Positions 11,773 through 21,182 of a DNA stretch of 43,673 nt are shown piece by piece. Position 1 is the stretch's first letter; every line of letters starts with the position of its first letter. Under the pieces are notes generated by a model. That model did not search any database, was not told the DNA's origin, and saw nothing but the letters and a program-made list of their open reading frames with translations. Position numbers and translations under genes: made by a program. Source of the DNA: Sphaeroforma arctica JP610 (Eukaryota; Opisthokonta; Ichthyosporea; Ichthyophonida); the NCBI RefSeq assembly GCF_001186125.1, contig NW_014040033.1, positions 1-43,673 of the forward strand, read 5' to 3'.

Positions 11773-11964
11773 CGTTGTGGTTTTTGAAGCACATACTGCG
11801 ACTAGAGATTAATAGAGAAATATGCACAACACGAGAAAATTTCAAACCGGCAAATTTGCATAATTTTTTTATATCGATTAATGAAACCATTACATACCAA
11901 ATCTACAGTTTCATCCAAAAACTGTGAATCCAGCAGACTATAAACAACCAATTTCTCAAAGCAC
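11773..11964. other. AT-rich gap within the viral block
   Basis: About 190 bases of AT-rich sequence separate the unrecognised frame from the second fibre-repeat region. Nothing else is visible. Confidence 0.5.
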
Positions 11965-13620
11965 TTGCCAAAAGCAACTAAAAACGTGCAGACAGAAAAA
12001 GCACCCACTGACAATACTGTCGAGGATAGTAGTGTGGGCAATGACATACAGAGCAGTATAATGGACGGTATCGCGCGCGAGGCACCCGAGACTTCCATAA
12101 CCATCGGCCAGAGGGCTGCAGAGCACGACCAGGGGACATATGCAGTTGCGATTAGATTCGCGGCCGCAAGCGTATCCCAAGGGCACGATGCCGTCAGTGT
12201 AGATAGAGATGCCGGATTCACACAGCAGGGTATTGAAAGTATCGCCATAGGCAAAGAGTCCGGGCATAACAAGCAGGGAGTGCGCGCCATTGCACTGGGA
12301 TTGCTCGCCGCCCACCAGCGCCAAGGCATGTCTGGAGTGGCCATCGGTGACAGTACTGGACTCGACTCGCAAGGTGCATAAGGTGCATACAGTATTGCTC
12401 TGGGCCCATCTGCAGGTGGCGAACACCAGGGTATATAAGTCGTTTCCATTGGATTTGGTAGTGGCAGCAAGTTTCAGGGCAACAGTGCGGTTGCCATTGA
12501 ACGAGATGCTGGCACGGTGGACCAAGGTCTCAAAGCCATAGCTGTGGGGTACGGTGCCGGCGCGAACACGCAGTCGCTCGGTAGCGTGGCAATTGGCGAT
12601 CTCTCCGGCAACATGGGACAGGATATGAACGGTGTTGCGCTTGGGCCGTCCGCCGGACAGATGATGCAGTATATAGGTGCCGTGGCCATTGACCATTTGT
12701 CGGGGTTTACTGACCAGAGTGTTGGTGCCATTGCCGTTGGGCGACTCGCCGGTCAGACTGGGCAGAGTGAGCATGCACTGGCATTTGGCTTTGGTGCGGG
12801 AAATTTGGACCAGGGTGATGATGCCATAGCCATAGGCAGGTTGGCCGGACAGACGCAGCAGGCCCCTAATAGTGCTATTCTAAACGCGAGCGGTGTAGCG
12901 TTGGACGCTCTGACCGAAGGGTTGTTTGTCGACCCCATTAGGGGTGCAGAAATGACTGACCATGTGTTGTATTACGATACAGACACAAAAGAGATGATTT
13001 TCAGCAAGCTTCCTGAACTGGAACAGCAGATTGGTGACGGGACATGTGTATCCGACTATCCTCACTGGGACGGGTCCAGCTGGGTGGCGGGGGGTACGGA
13101 GGTGGGAATAGCCTGCGGTGCGGCGGCAGTGTCCCAAGGCTGAAATACAGTAACAGTGGGCAAAGATGCCGGCAACGACTCACAAGGCGCAAATGCTATT
13201 GCAGTTGGTCAACTCGCCGGCCAGATGGGGCAGGGGGAAGATGCTGTGGCCGTTGGTGGTGGGGCCGGGCTTGACTCGCAGGGTATATACGGGCAACGCC
13301 TTCTTTTTGCCCAGAAAAACCTCATTTTTATTCACCGATTGCAAAATCGCCTTCTTTTTTTACCATTCTGAAAATCACCTTCTTTTTGAACCATGTCCCA
13401 AAATCACCTTCTTTTTTTACCAATTTTTTTTTTGTGTGTTTGGCAGGGTGGCTCTGAGCCCTTGCCAGCTAGCCCAGCCAGCGAGCCGGGGCCTGTATGT
13501 GCAATTTGCCGTGGCCATTGGAAGCCTTGCGGGTGAAACGAACCAGGCTGAGGGTAGCATTGTCCTAAACGCATCAGGGGCGGCACTGAACGCGGCGAGC
13601 GCGGGCAATTATGTATTTTT
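11965..13620 (+). pseudogene. Fibre/adhesin head-repeat gene remnant B (viral-block fossil)
   Basis: This is the longest fibre-repeat stretch. Between about 12520 and 12870 at least six consecutive 16-residue repeats can be read, for example VAIGDLSGNMGQDMNG, IAVGRLAGQTGQSEHA and IAIGRLAGQTQQAPNS. They are followed by AILNASGVALDALTEGLF, VLYYDTDTKE and a GTCVSDYPHWDGSSW module, and then more repeats. A second NASG module lies near 13550. A T-rich repeat cluster (13299-13435) interrupts the array. The pattern is that of a left-handed beta-roll such as the YadA head, with a conserved Gly/Gln ladder. It is broken, with several interruptions. The segment 12446-12960 is paralogous to 16120-16610. 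Confidence 0.65.
13299..13435 (+). repeat. T-rich repeat cluster, four CCTTCTTTTT words, inside the fibre-repeat region
   Basis: CCTTCTTTTT occurs at 13299, 13350, 13378 and 13407. The last three sit in a unit of about 28 bases of the form AAAATCACCTTCTTTTT.ACCA. A weaker relative (AAAATACCTTCATTTTTC) lies at about 8420-8440, left of the block. The cluster is noncoding and AT-rich within GC-rich coding sequence, so it looks like an insertion or expansion. Confidence 0.7.
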
Positions 13621-13657
13621 GAAATCAGATTTATTTGACGTATAAAATAAATAGAAG

Positions 13658-14710
13658 ATGGCGGCCTTGATCATCTTTGCGATGATATTTTTGCTACTCG
13701 TGGTGGTTGGCGTAGTCTGTGCACTCGTATATTTTACGTCCACCACTGACGACACGACCACAGCCACAACCGAAACAGCGACTACGGTCAGCACGGCCGC
13801 AGACTCTACTACTGGAGCCCTGACTAACCGATCATGTACTACTACTAGTGGTGGGAGTGGCAATCGTCAAATGCCGCGCCTTGGGCTCGGTGTGTACGCT
13901 GGACAAGAGGCCAAGGGACTGGATGTGGGCTTTGAGTGGAGATACTACACCATGGCCGAGCTCAGCAGCCCCACGAGCAGGGGCGAGTACAACTGGACGA
14001 CACTGGAAAAGGATCTGGTAGGCGCCAAGTCCCGTGGCCGGCCAATGGTCGTGCGGATCCAGGACCAGAGTGGCACCAACTCTGGTGACGACCAAAAGTC
14101 TTTACTGCCCCCGTACGTGAGCCAGCCGAACAAGGTGCTGTTCGGCAGCTCAAAGTTTGTGGGTGTGGACTGGTCGTCCACGGACGTGCAGCAGTTTGAG
14201 CTCGACTGTTTCACGGCGTTCGCGGCCAAGTTCGATAAGGACACGCGGATAGCGTACTTGCAAGCGGGCTGGGGGTTCTGGAGCGAGAGCCACCTGTACC
14301 ACGACGGCACCGACTATATCAAGCACGGGGTCAACTATCCTTCAAAAGAGTACCAGGCCAAGTTTGTGGACCACCTGGCCGGCCTGTTCAAGTGTCTGAC
14401 GTTTTCGTTCAGCATTGACGGCGCGCTCAGCGGACTGCCCCTGGATGATTTGAGGTACGGGGTCTTTAACGACTCGTTGACGGCCAAGGGGAGTAGTAGC
14501 CAGGACACGTACTATGAGCAGCTCAACTTTGCAGAGCGCAACAAGACCCGGCCAAGCGGCGGCGAGTTCCTCGACTTGATCAAGACGCCGTTTGGGGATG
14601 CGGCGCTCCTGGAACGCGTCAAAAAGTACAATGTGCAGTACGTGTTTGCGAACCAGCAGCGCGAGGACTCGAACTGGGACCAGGCCGTGGCGGCCGTGAT
14701 ACAGGCATGA
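13658..14710 (+). CDS. Type II membrane protein with DUF4832-like glycoside-hydrolase-like domain, 350 aa (viral block, frame looks whole)
   Basis: One continuous frame starts at an ATG preceded by an AT-rich leader (TATAAAATAAATAG). Residues 3-27 form a hydrophobic membrane anchor, residues 30-65 a Thr-rich stalk, and residues from about 70 an outer domain with LGLGVYAGQEAKG, RPMVVRIQDQSG, RIAYLQAGWGFWSESHLYHD and RPSGGEFLDL. The last three match my memory of the DUF4874/DUF4832 putative glycoside hydrolase pair: the barrel strand ending in W-x-E-x-H and the GGE loop. Glu and His in WSESHL are candidate active-site residues. It is paralogous to the broken gene at 8974-10168. It is likely a surface-displayed sugar-active or sugar-binding protein of the virus. 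Whether it is still expressed by the host is unknown. Confidence 0.65.
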   Translation: MAALIIFAMIFLLLVVVGVVCALVYFTSTTDDTTTATTETATTVSTAADSTTGALTNRSCTTTSGGSGNRQMPRLGLGVYAGQEAKGLDVGFEWRYYTMAELSSPTSRGEYNWTTLEKDLVGAKSRGRPMVVRIQDQSGTNSGDDQKSLLPPYVSQPNKVLFGSSKFVGVDWSSTDVQQFELDCFTAFAAKFDKDTRIAYLQAGWGFWSESHLYHDGTDYIKHGVNYPSKEYQAKFVDHLAGLFKCLTFSFSIDGALSGLPLDDLRYGVFNDSLTAKGSSSQDTYYEQLNFAERNKTRPSGGEFLDLIKTPFGDAALLERVKKYNVQYVFANQQREDSNWDQAVAAVIQA

Positions 14711-14754
14711 TATTAAAAAATATATATAATAAAAAAATAGACCGTATTTAAAAT

Positions 14755-14916
14755 ATGCGTTCAAAAACTCCAATTCTTGTCGTTGTTGGACTGCTGGTCC
14801 TAGGAATACTGTTTGTTGTTGGTATGAGATACAACGTGCTGGCGTACATGGTGATTACCCAAGCCAACTATATAGAAAATTTGAAGAAATCGCCCGAATC
14901 ATCAGAAGAAACTTGA
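14755..14916 (+). CDS. Small single-pass membrane protein, 53 aa (viral block)
   Basis: A frame too short for a usual ORF list starts at ATG 14755 and ends with TGA at 14914-14916. Residues 7-24 (ILVVVGLLVLGILFVVGM) form a clear membrane helix, followed by a short polar tail rich in Lys, Ser and Glu. It lies 44 bases after the 350-residue protein, in the same direction, across an AT-rich gap with TATATATAATAAAA. Small membrane proteins of this kind are common in large DNA viruses. No family is recognised. Confidence 0.5.
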   Translation: MRSKTPILVVVGLLVLGILFVVGMRYNVLAYMVITQANYIENLKKSPESSEET

Positions 14917-15006
14917 TTTTATGTACCCGATTTTTATATATCTGATTTATTTACCCGATTTTTTTATACCTGATTTATATATACCTGATTTGTATATAGC
15001 TGAATT
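14917..15006. repeat. AT-rich repeat of about six 15-base units between convergent genes
   Basis: The gap between the small membrane protein (+) and the 264-residue frame (-) consists of units of the form TAYCYGATTTRTATA: CCCGATTTTTATA, CTGATTTATTTA, CCCGATTTTTTTA and then three CTGA-type units. It shares the CCCGATTT core with the units at 8521-8960. Its place between two gene ends suggests a shared 3' or termination signal of the virus. Confidence 0.7.
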
Positions 15007-15801
15007 TTATACACCAACGCCACTAACCAACCACGGCCAGTTGGCGGGGAACCCTCCAATATCAGCAAGGATTTGCTTTTCGACCCTGTCGTACACCGTC
15101 TGTCGATCCACCCAATAGCCGCGGCGTCGCGAATGGTGGCGGTGGCGCCTGTACCGGCCATAATTCTCATACTCGTAGTCGTCGTCGTCGTCGTCGTCAT
15201 CGCCATCGTCATCTTCAGACTTGTCGTCACCACCTCGGGCCACATCTACAGCCATGTTGAATGCAGAGTTTCTATCGGCATTGTACGAAGTACAGTCAAA
15301 CAGAAATCGCATTTCGGCCATGCGACGGGCTACTTGCTCCACGTTTGGCTGTCCGGTCCGGATAAACTGCTGACAGAGTCGCGAGTCTGACCGACGCACA
15401 AGTCCAAGTGTTGACAAAGCATGGTCCAGAAGCCCGTGTCTCTTGTACTGGTCGAAATGCAACAATGACTGTGCCACAGTCATTGTTGATACAGGGTTAC
15501 GTAAAATCTTTTCGTGGCGCGCAGATTCTTCTTCAAAAAGTACACATCCGTCTTGCTCATCAGTGTCATCAGAGCATAGCCAAGTCCAAAAACGTCCAAA
15601 TATAGAGGGTACGAACCCCAAATGCACCGTGGCCTCAACGTGCACCTTGATAGCGACATTTGGCATCTTGAGGGCGGGAGCGTCCATTGGATCTACAAGT
15701 CGCAATAAATCAGTAACACACTCGGCAGTAGCCTCAAGCCCCTCCAGGTGGTCGTCGCGGTATTGTCTAACGTTGTACAATTTCATAGAAAAAAGCGACA
15801 T
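15007..15801 (-). CDS. Unrecognised 264-aa protein with acidic and His/Arg-rich tail (viral block, frame looks whole)
   Basis: This is a continuous frame on the strand opposite to the fibre genes. I start it at the ATG giving MSLFSMKLYN; three codons further upstream only a GTG is available. The first 200 residues look folded: IFGRFWTWLC, HFDQYKRHGLLDHALSTLGL, DSRLCQQFIRTGQPNVEQ and MRFLFDCTSYNADRNSAFNM. An Asp-rich run follows (about residues 200-215), then YGRYRRHRHHSRRRGYW and a short Trp-containing end. I do not recognise the family. Its start lies 18 bases from the stop of another minus-strand frame, which suggests a virus-style gene pair. The Asp tract overlaps Val/Ile-rich shadow frames on the plus strand. 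Confidence 0.55.
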   Translation of the reverse strand: MSLFSMKLYNVRQYRDDHLEGLEATAECVTDLLRLVDPMDAPALKMPNVAIKVHVEATVHLGFVPSIFGRFWTWLCSDDTDEQDGCVLFEEESARHEKILRNPVSTMTVAQSLLHFDQYKRHGLLDHALSTLGLVRRSDSRLCQQFIRTGQPNVEQVARRMAEMRFLFDCTSYNADRNSAFNMAVDVARGGDDKSEDDDGDDDDDDDDYEYENYGRYRRHRHHSRRRGYWVDRQTVYDRVEKQILADIGGFPANWPWLVSGVGV

Positions 15802-15819
15802 GACGGGCACCAGAGACTT

Positions 15820-16055
15820 TCAGACCTTCTGCAACCGCACACCGCGACCAACTTTAACAGGGGCGTTGGGATACTTGAGCTGAGTCGGCGTTATCCAGCT
15901 CAACGTCTCGTCGCCGAATTCCAGTTTACAGCCGGCTACGATGCTCTCGCAGCGCGAAAACTGGACCATCCGGGCAAAGGTCATACCGCTAGCCACCTTG
16001 CCGGTCCTGAGGAACGACGCGATCCGTGGAACCAGTTCGTCGGCGTCGGCCCACA
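15820..16055 (-). pseudogene. Remnant of a second minus-strand viral gene
   Basis: The minus-strand frame ends at 15820. It reads sensibly from about 16055 onward (DADELVPRIASFLRTGKV, FSRCESIVAGCKLEFGD, ending in GRGVRLQKV). Beyond 16055 the plus strand carries fibre repeats, so the rest of this gene is not here. It lies directly upstream of the 264-residue frame and in the same direction. The family is not recognised. The abrupt change of strand and content marks an internal rearrangement of the viral block. Confidence 0.45.
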
Positions 16056-16059
16056 AATC

Positions 16060-16868
16060 CACTAGCATTGCCCTGGGTACAGACGCAGGTGCAGAAAACC
16101 ATGGTATATCAGCCATTTCCATTGGGTTGGTAGCGGTAGCAAGTTTCAGAGAGACAGTGCCGTGGCCATTGGTCGAGATGCCGGCACGGTGGACCAGGGT
16201 CTGAAAGCCGTAGCTGTCGGGTACGGTGCCGGGAGGAACACACAGTCGCGCGGTAGCGTGGCAATTGGCGATTTCGCCGGTAATGTGGGGCAGTCGATGA
16301 ACAGTGTTGCTATTGGGCCGTCTTCCGGGCAGACGATGCACGGAACAGGGGCCGTGGCCGTTGGACACTTGTCTGGGCTGACTGACCAGGGTGCCAGTGC
16401 TCTTGCCGTTGTTCGACTCGCCGGTCAGAAGGAGCATGTACTAGCAATTGGCTTTGGTGCCGGTAATTTGAACCAAGGTGATGATGCCGTAGCAGTAGGC
16501 AGATTGGCCGGACAGACGCAGCAGGCCCCTAACAGTATTGTACTGAACGCGAGCGGTGTAGCGCTGGACGCTGTGACCGAAGGGTTGTTTGTCGACCCCA
16601 TTAGAATGGTCGCTAGTGGAGACAATGTTGCGCTCGCGTGCAATGCCGGCGCTATCGCACAGGGTGATAAGGCCGTTGCGATCGGGGCTAGTGCTGAAAG
16701 TGAAAACTAGGGCGACTACACGATTGCTGTTGGTGCATACGCTGGAAGCAAAGACCAGGCCGCCAATAGTGCTATTCTAAACGCGAGCGGTGTAGCGTTG
16801 GACGCTCTGATCGAAGGGTTGTTTGTCGACCCCATTAGGGGTGCAGAAATGACCGACCATGTGTTGTA
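16060..16868 (+). pseudogene. Fibre/adhesin head-repeat gene remnant C (viral-block fossil, right end)
   Basis: A third fibre-repeat region begins abruptly next to the minus-strand remnant with SIALGTDAGAENHG. It carries repeats such as VAIGDFAGNVGQSMNS and VAVGRLAGQTQQAPNS and an SIVLNASGVALDAVTEGLF module near 16531. A second NASG module at 16765-16867 is almost identical in DNA to 12868-12970. Most of the region is a paralogue of 12446-12960. It is broken, with a few interruptions, and ends sharply at about 16868, where AT-rich non-viral sequence begins. Confidence 0.6.
16765..16867 (+). repeat. 103-base near-identical copy of 12868-12970
   Basis: The two stretches run from AATAGTGCTATTCTAAACGC to CATGTGTTGT and differ at only two positions that I can see. 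Similarity stops within a few bases after 16868. This is much closer than the surrounding fibre paralogues, so it is either a recent duplication or a gene conversion. Confidence 0.85.
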
Positions 16869-18180
16869 ATTAAATGACGCAGCTTTTTATATGAACCATC
16901 AAAACATGTTAATGATGTGCTTGTGAAGCACAGATTAAAGAAAAAGGAGCACAACATTCACGACAGTTATACGCAACCAAAAACCCAGTTTTGAAGGCTG
17001 TCGAAACGGAGATGTTTATATACTTCTATATGTCGGTTAAATCTGAGGCTGGAGACCAATATAGCAAATGAAGTAGCCTGCTCAGATTGTGTGGAAATTC
17101 TTAGGCAACAACCGACGGAAGCCAGTGACTACTGTATGACTACTAACTATATACGCATCAATAGTGTTCTGTATAGACTTTCGTATGTGCTTCCGCTAGA
17201 GTGACATGGCCGAACACTCACCCAATGCGGCAGTGCAATCGGCATGTGACTTGGTAGCTTCCTATCATCAACTGCTGCTACACTCAAACTTTAAGAAATG
17301 CATAAACACGATAAAAGTTTCACCAGCCGAGATGCCTTCAGGAAGGAGTCGAAAACGGTTGCTATGGTATGCAACACTTTACGAACACGACCTTTGCGCT
17401 CATCAAGGCATACAAAGAATACCTTGACGTTGGCAATATGGCGCACAGGTGAGGGCTGCGACGGACTATCCTGGAGGTACTCAATGAACAATGGAATGGC
17501 CTGCTTCGGTTTATGTGCATGTATATAGCAAAGGATTTACATCCTCAATCGCTTAAATGTCAACTGGGGTTTTTATTTGATGTTGCTACGGTATTATTTG
17601 GAAAGGAAGATATCCATATCAAGTCTGCCATCTTGAGAAACAGAGCACAGGCGCTCTTTGTCAGACCACCACCAATCAAATAGACAGGAGCTGGTCTCGC
17701 TGTTGACTGTGCTACCATGGTGGTAAATCTATGTTCCGGGGTTTGTGGACCTTGCAGCAGTGCTTTCGGACCTTATCGGGAACCGTGTTGTGTTCCAGTG
17801 GGAGACAGTTTATCAGGTAGCGTACTCCTATGCTTGCTATTGGTGCACGGATCCGTTTGTACTAACTTCTACCGCACTAACGAATAGTAGTGACACCAGA
17901 CGCCAAGTAACAGATGAGATGGTGCTATTATATTTGTTCAAATCCTCTCCCCCCTCAATGAGGAACTGAAAATCATAACAAAATCTAATGACTGCTGCAA
18001 AGAACTTGGCATGCCATCGGTCTATATTCATTCACAGGTTCCAAGATCGGCTCTTCTAGATGGCAGGACGAACGACTAATTCTGCAACGAAGGTAAGGTT
18101 CAAGAAATCGTGGAGCCATCATAAGTAACCAGGCCTCAGAACCTCGCTACGTTTCCCAGGATGGCAAGTATACCAATGGT
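16869..18180. other. Unassigned sequence between viral block and pol remains
   Basis: The sequence is AT-richer again. Short open frames (for example 17206-17427 and 17298-17528 on +) show no family I know. If the compound is an LTR element, this would be its internal region right of the viral block. No gag or protease mark is visible. Confidence 0.4.
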
Positions 18181-20746
18181 GTATGCGGCTCAGACACTCA
18201 GGAACCTACGCTCCATACCAAGCTGAAAGGCTGGCTTACCAAAATAATACTATAGCACAAGTATTAGGCAGCCATACGCCTCGTGACCGCATGTTGACTG
18301 ATGGGGCCGTGTTGTCGACCAACCACGACCATCCAGTTCATGCCTCTATCTGGTGCACAGTTCAAAGACGCTCAGTTGTCTCCCGATCAGACCCTGGCTT
18401 CTTTCGAACCCCAGTTGATCAGGGCACAAGGTCTGGCCTCTGAGATATCCACCCGCAATTACTTGCTGGTCATTGACCGGGTTATGTTTTCCGGACACCA
18501 ACATGCATTCCCTGACGAACAGGACGACATAGTATATATTATAAGAGAATATTACGTTTCTGACCACATCAGATCAGAACCTCCGGTAGCAGATATGACT
18601 ACACTTCCACAGTATTTGAGAGACCCAGGTAGTACCATAGGCGAGTTTGAGCGCCACTATCCCATGGTATTTCGGTCCAGTATGCTCAGTGATTCCTAAG
18701 TACAACTATCATGCTACATCACGAGAAATTCTCGGCATCCGCTTGGCCGTCAGAAAGATAGCGTTTCTGGCACACATGCCATTTCTTCCCACAGTTGTGC
18801 TTTCCGACCACGGGCCGTTGATTAATATTGTAGTAGACACGTCCACCCTATATGCACTCTCGTTTGGTCAAATATCAACGGTGGATGCACAGCATAAATA
18901 TATCAACAACATTCGGGTGACTATCTGTCGCGGCGTCTAGACACCACAGACGAGTTGTTGCTTCAGAACACAACCTCCTCTGATTAGTGGCGTTTTCTCC
19001 TACAGGGTCACCACGAGCTACACAGGTTACGGGCCCTTTGCATGCCTCCCAGACACTCCCACATAGTCCCACCGGACACCGGCGTAGTATAGTCGTTATG
19101 GCACCTGTTGGGCTGATCCGTCTCAACTAGAGCTGTTTGCAAGTCATTAAATCACGTGCTGCTGACCTACTATACTAGGGAAGGGCTGGGGCCTATGACC
19201 TTGACGCCTAACATGTAAGCACACAGTACAATCGCTCTTCTATAAATTTCACCGTGGAGGAACATTGACAAGTTCCTTCGCACGCGTCTTGTACTGGTTG
19301 TATCTCATGCCTCTTCAGTTGGTACGTCCTGTGTGATCGAGGATATTAAGGCTCTTACCTAGAGACAGTCCCGATCATTCTTACACAAGCTACTACTGCT
19401 AAATCCTAACTGACTTAAATTGTATCTTAGTTTATTTAGCTTAGTTGAAACTTAGTAATATCTATCGAAGCTTACAAGGTACACCCACTCACACAACAGA
19501 ATCCGCCGATATTGTGATCACGGACCTAATGTACAACCCCGAGTCTGGACAAAGCCAGTCTTACCGCCACCTGAATTCCCCTTGTGTACCATGTTTTCCC
19601 AAACCCGACCACTGATGCAGGCCTCCACAACCGCCGCAAGGCTAAGGCAGAAACACACACTCGCCGTTCTGAAGCCTGAGAGATAGCTGTGTTAACGGAA
19701 ATTGCGGTACTCATCCTGGGGTACATAGACCAGTCAGTGGGACCGAAGATGATTTACCGCGCCCTGTGGATCTGGCATGATGCATATATCCGTCTGGCAC
19801 CACAATGCCTGCATGCATTTGCACATGAGAAACGTGCTTGGAATGTTCCGACCGACATCTTTCATACGGTTATCTCGTCCTGTGGAGAATGATCTTGGGT
19901 CGGACTACCGACGGGATTCACCCGCGGTCTTCTCCAACAACAAGAACAAGCCACGACATTAGGGGAGGAAGTTAATCTGGACTTTCCATTGTGTACAAAC
20001 CGATAAACACGACTATGTCTCCATTATCATTTTGACTCAAGGCGGCTGCACCCTGCGTGTGTTTGCACAACCTCTCCACAAGTCTAATTATAAGGCCAAT
20101 GTATTTATAGACTTCTGCAACGCCCAGCTTCTCTTACGAGGACACGTACAGACGTACATGGTTGACAAGAACAGTGTGATTATGTGCGATGAATTTGAAG
20201 CCTACGCTGAAGCCAACTAAAACGCACGGATTCAGGCAATGGAAGAATCGAAGTGCTAGCATGCACACTGAAGTACTAGCTAAAACGATCCTTAGGACCA
20301 CCAATGGCGTGAGATGGTGCCGGAATTTATCGCCAATTATAATGCCGCACACTCGAGTGATATCAATACCTTATACCTTGAAAATGGTTAGAAATTACAC
20401 TCACAATACTGATACGCTGGTCGTAGCGGTGCTACACAAGGTATTGGGCTGTGCTGAACCTAATATATCTTCTCGCCAAAGGCCAGTTGAACAAGATAAG
20501 GGGGCGGTTGAAGCGGAGGAAACCCCACGTGCATTGCAGAAAGTATCGAATCGATGGTTTATAATCGAGAATAGGCGTGAAGATAAGTTTGCCAAAGACT
20601 GGCTCGGCCCAGCCGAGGTTCTGGCACACGTGGCTCTGGTGATGAACTTTATCATTGACGAAGCCCTCAATAAGGGATACCGGTTGCATCTCAAGAATAC
20701 TAAGGCTTGTGTGCCGCCATTTGGTCGTCAGGACAAACGTCATTAG
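18180..20746 (+). mobile_element. Ty3/gypsy-type pol remains (RNase H and integrase regions), broken
   Basis: About 18700-18940 reads YHATSREILGIRLAVRKIAF then VVLSDHGPLINI, which fits the RNase H of Ty3/gypsy elements (Y.xT.rElLai..a ... tDH.pL). Further right, about 19700-19890 has a His/Cys-containing stretch reminiscent of the integrase zinc region. About 20590-20720 (KDWLGPAEVLAHV, IIDEALNKGYRLHLKNTKAC) resembles the integrase C-terminal GPF.V-like fold. No reverse transcriptase core is recognisable. Direction and order (RNase H, integrase, then an LTR-like repeat at 21183) match Ty3/gypsy. It is broken, with at least half a dozen interruptions, and old. Confidence 0.5.
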
Positions 20747-21182
20747 GCACGATTGGCACATCTCCTTATAGGCAGTAGCTTTGGGTTTCTCCCCCTTTCG
20801 CAAATGAGGATAAAGCTCATCTCTCCGAGCTGCGATTGCAGCGTTTCAAAGCAGTGTCCCTATACACTGCTACTTTGTCGCTTGTATTGGTGCTTTTAAG
20901 CACTGAACACGATCTTATTTCCAACAGATTGGACCAAGGGCGACACTTTCTCTGATGACGATGAGACATTTTTTCGCACATCATATGCCTATCCTTAACT
21001 CGGATACAGCGTTGACTAATCTTAAAAAGACCTACAGATTTGCTACTAGCCGTCTGGAACGAGGAACGCAGCTCGCTTAATGAGCTGTAACGAAGCAAGC
21101 GGAAGGTTGTCAACGATTTGAATAGCCACTACTTGCCTTCTCTTTTTAGTCGCCAAATCCGGACAGTATCTTACAACAGGGT
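20747..21182. other. Noncoding tail of the retroelement before the right LTR-like repeat
   Basis: About 430 bases between the end of the integrase-like remains and the right direct repeat. No open frame of interest and no clear polypurine tract are seen. Confidence 0.35.

Larger units (their letters stand above)
8500..16868 (+). mobile_element. Giant-virus-like gene block (fossil) inside the LTR-like compound
   Basis: The block differs from its surroundings: it is GC-richer, intron-free and densely packed, with gaps of tens of bases. Its parts in order are a DUF4874/DUF4832-like gene (8974-10168), a fibre-repeat region (10197-11052), an unrecognised frame (11302-11772), a fibre-repeat region (11965-13620), a whole DUF4832-like membrane protein (13658-14710), a small membrane protein (14755-14916), two opposite-strand frames (15007-16055) and a third fibre-repeat region (16060-16868). 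From memory of the families, the fibre modules and the packing suit nucleocytoplasmic large DNA viruses. I see no capsid, polymerase or packaging ATPase, so it is a fragment. The block as a whole is broken, with well over ten interruptions, though three frames look whole. Age: old enough for heavy decay, though parts remain intact. Confidence 0.65.

Noticed and set aside
11956-12774. Long minus-strand open frame (272 codons) over fibre region B
   Set aside because: It is opposite the 16-residue fibre repeats; the regular codon pattern of the repeats keeps the antisense frame open. The plus-strand reading has clear family structure.
15820-16437. Single 205-codon minus-strand frame spanning the remnant and fibre region C
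   Set aside because: Only its last part (about 16055-15820) reads as protein. The rest is antisense to fibre repeats, so it is not one gene.
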